The position numbers and the translations under genes are program-made. Below are positions 5,779 through 6,024 of a DNA stretch of 6,024 nucleotides, piece by piece. Numbering within the stretch: position 1 is the first letter of the stretch; every line of letters starts with the position of its first letter. This stretch comes from Pseudomonadota bacterium (GTDB lineage: Bacteria; Pseudomonadota; Gammaproteobacteria; Burkholderiales; SG8-39), in NCBI GenBank assembly GCA_003242425.1, contig QGUL01000124.1, positions 1 to 6,024 of the forward strand, given 5' to 3'. The notes under the pieces were generated by a model. The model worked only from the letters and a program-made list of their open reading frames with translations. It did not search any database and was not told where the DNA came from.

Positions 5779-6024
5779 ATGATCAGGAAAACCGTTGCAT
5801 TGGTGTTCGCTTCCCTGCTTGCGGCGCCCGTCTGGGCGGCCGATCCCGCAGCCGGCGCGCAGATCGCCCAGAAGGTCTGCGCCGCCTGCCACGGCCCGGA
5901 CGGCAACACCTCGACCTCGCCGGAGTTCCCGCGCCTTGCGGGCCAGCACGAGGACTACCTGCTGCAGGCCATGAAGCAGTACAAGTCCGGCGCGCGCAAG
6001 AACCCCATCATGGCGGCGCAGACC
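5779..6024 (+). CDS. Exported class I cytochrome c (c553/c4-like), 3'-truncated
   Basis: The first 82 residues of a second periplasmic cytochrome c; the frame is open to the window edge. A signal peptide is clear: R3-K4, a hydrophobic core at 6-16, and A-x-A cleavage at V18-W-A20 before A-D-P-A-A-G. Haem attaches at C34-A-A-C37-H38, followed by G-P-D-G-N-T. A-G-Q-H (54-57) and Y-K-S-G-x-R (68-73) match the preceding gene, and M78 in N-P-I-M is the likely axial methionine. The N-P-I-M-A-x-Q sequence is common in cytochromes c553 and c4. What follows is outside, so it may be a monohaem protein of about 100 residues or the first half of a dihaem c4. It is cotranscribed with the upstream cytochrome, which probably delivers to or accepts from the same partner. 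Confidence 0.93.
   Translation, partial: MIRKTVALVFASLLAAPVWAADPAAGAQIAQKVCAACHGPDGNTSTSPEFPRLAGQHEDYLLQAMKQYKSGARKNPIMAAQT

Overview
The window looks like chromosomal DNA of a GC-rich proteobacterium, most likely a betaproteobacterium. This rests on codon use with strong G/C at third positions, two small periplasmic class I cytochromes c of a style common in Betaproteobacteria, FNR-type palindromes in the regulatory region, and a MoxR/VWA pair. The taxonomic call is inference from memory of family style. No mobile element, CRISPR array, tRNA or rRNA was seen, and there is no gene-free stretch longer than about 300 bases.

Layout, left to right. (1) Bases 2-1234 (+) hold the 3' part of a GGDEF-EAL cyclic-di-GMP protein; its N-terminus lies outside the window. 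(2) A strong hairpin at 1266-1286 separates it from a convergent gene set and is best oriented to terminate the minus-strand transcript. (3) Four minus-strand genes follow one another with short gaps. In transcription order they are a MoxR-type AAA+ ATPase (5194-4358), a CoxE-type VWA-domain protein (4290-3112), a GNAT acetyltransferase (3100-2663) and the PLP enzyme O-acetylhomoserine sulfhydrylase MetY (2581-1310). (4) A 243-base divergent promoter region (5195-5437) carries two FNR/CRP-family palindromes, one a perfect TTGAT-N4-ATCAA and one with 9 of 10 matches, plus plausible sigma70 elements on both strands. (5) Two plus-strand genes for exported monohaem cytochromes c follow (5438-5767, and 5779 to the window edge), 11 bases apart.

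How the parts may work together. The MoxR ATPase and VWA protein form a typical chaperone-like pair, of the kind that in other systems activates or matures metal-containing enzymes (NorQ/NorD, CbbQ/CbbO, CoxD/CoxE). Here the pair is divergent from electron-carrier cytochromes and shares with them a control region that looks oxygen- or NO-responsive. A link to respiratory metabolism is therefore a reasonable hypothesis, but the sequence does not prove it. GNAT and MetY appear to be housekeeping or accessory passengers downstream in the same transcription unit. Nothing in the window is clearly a new system; the most interesting part is the divergent regulatory region and what it implies for the MoxR/VWA pair.
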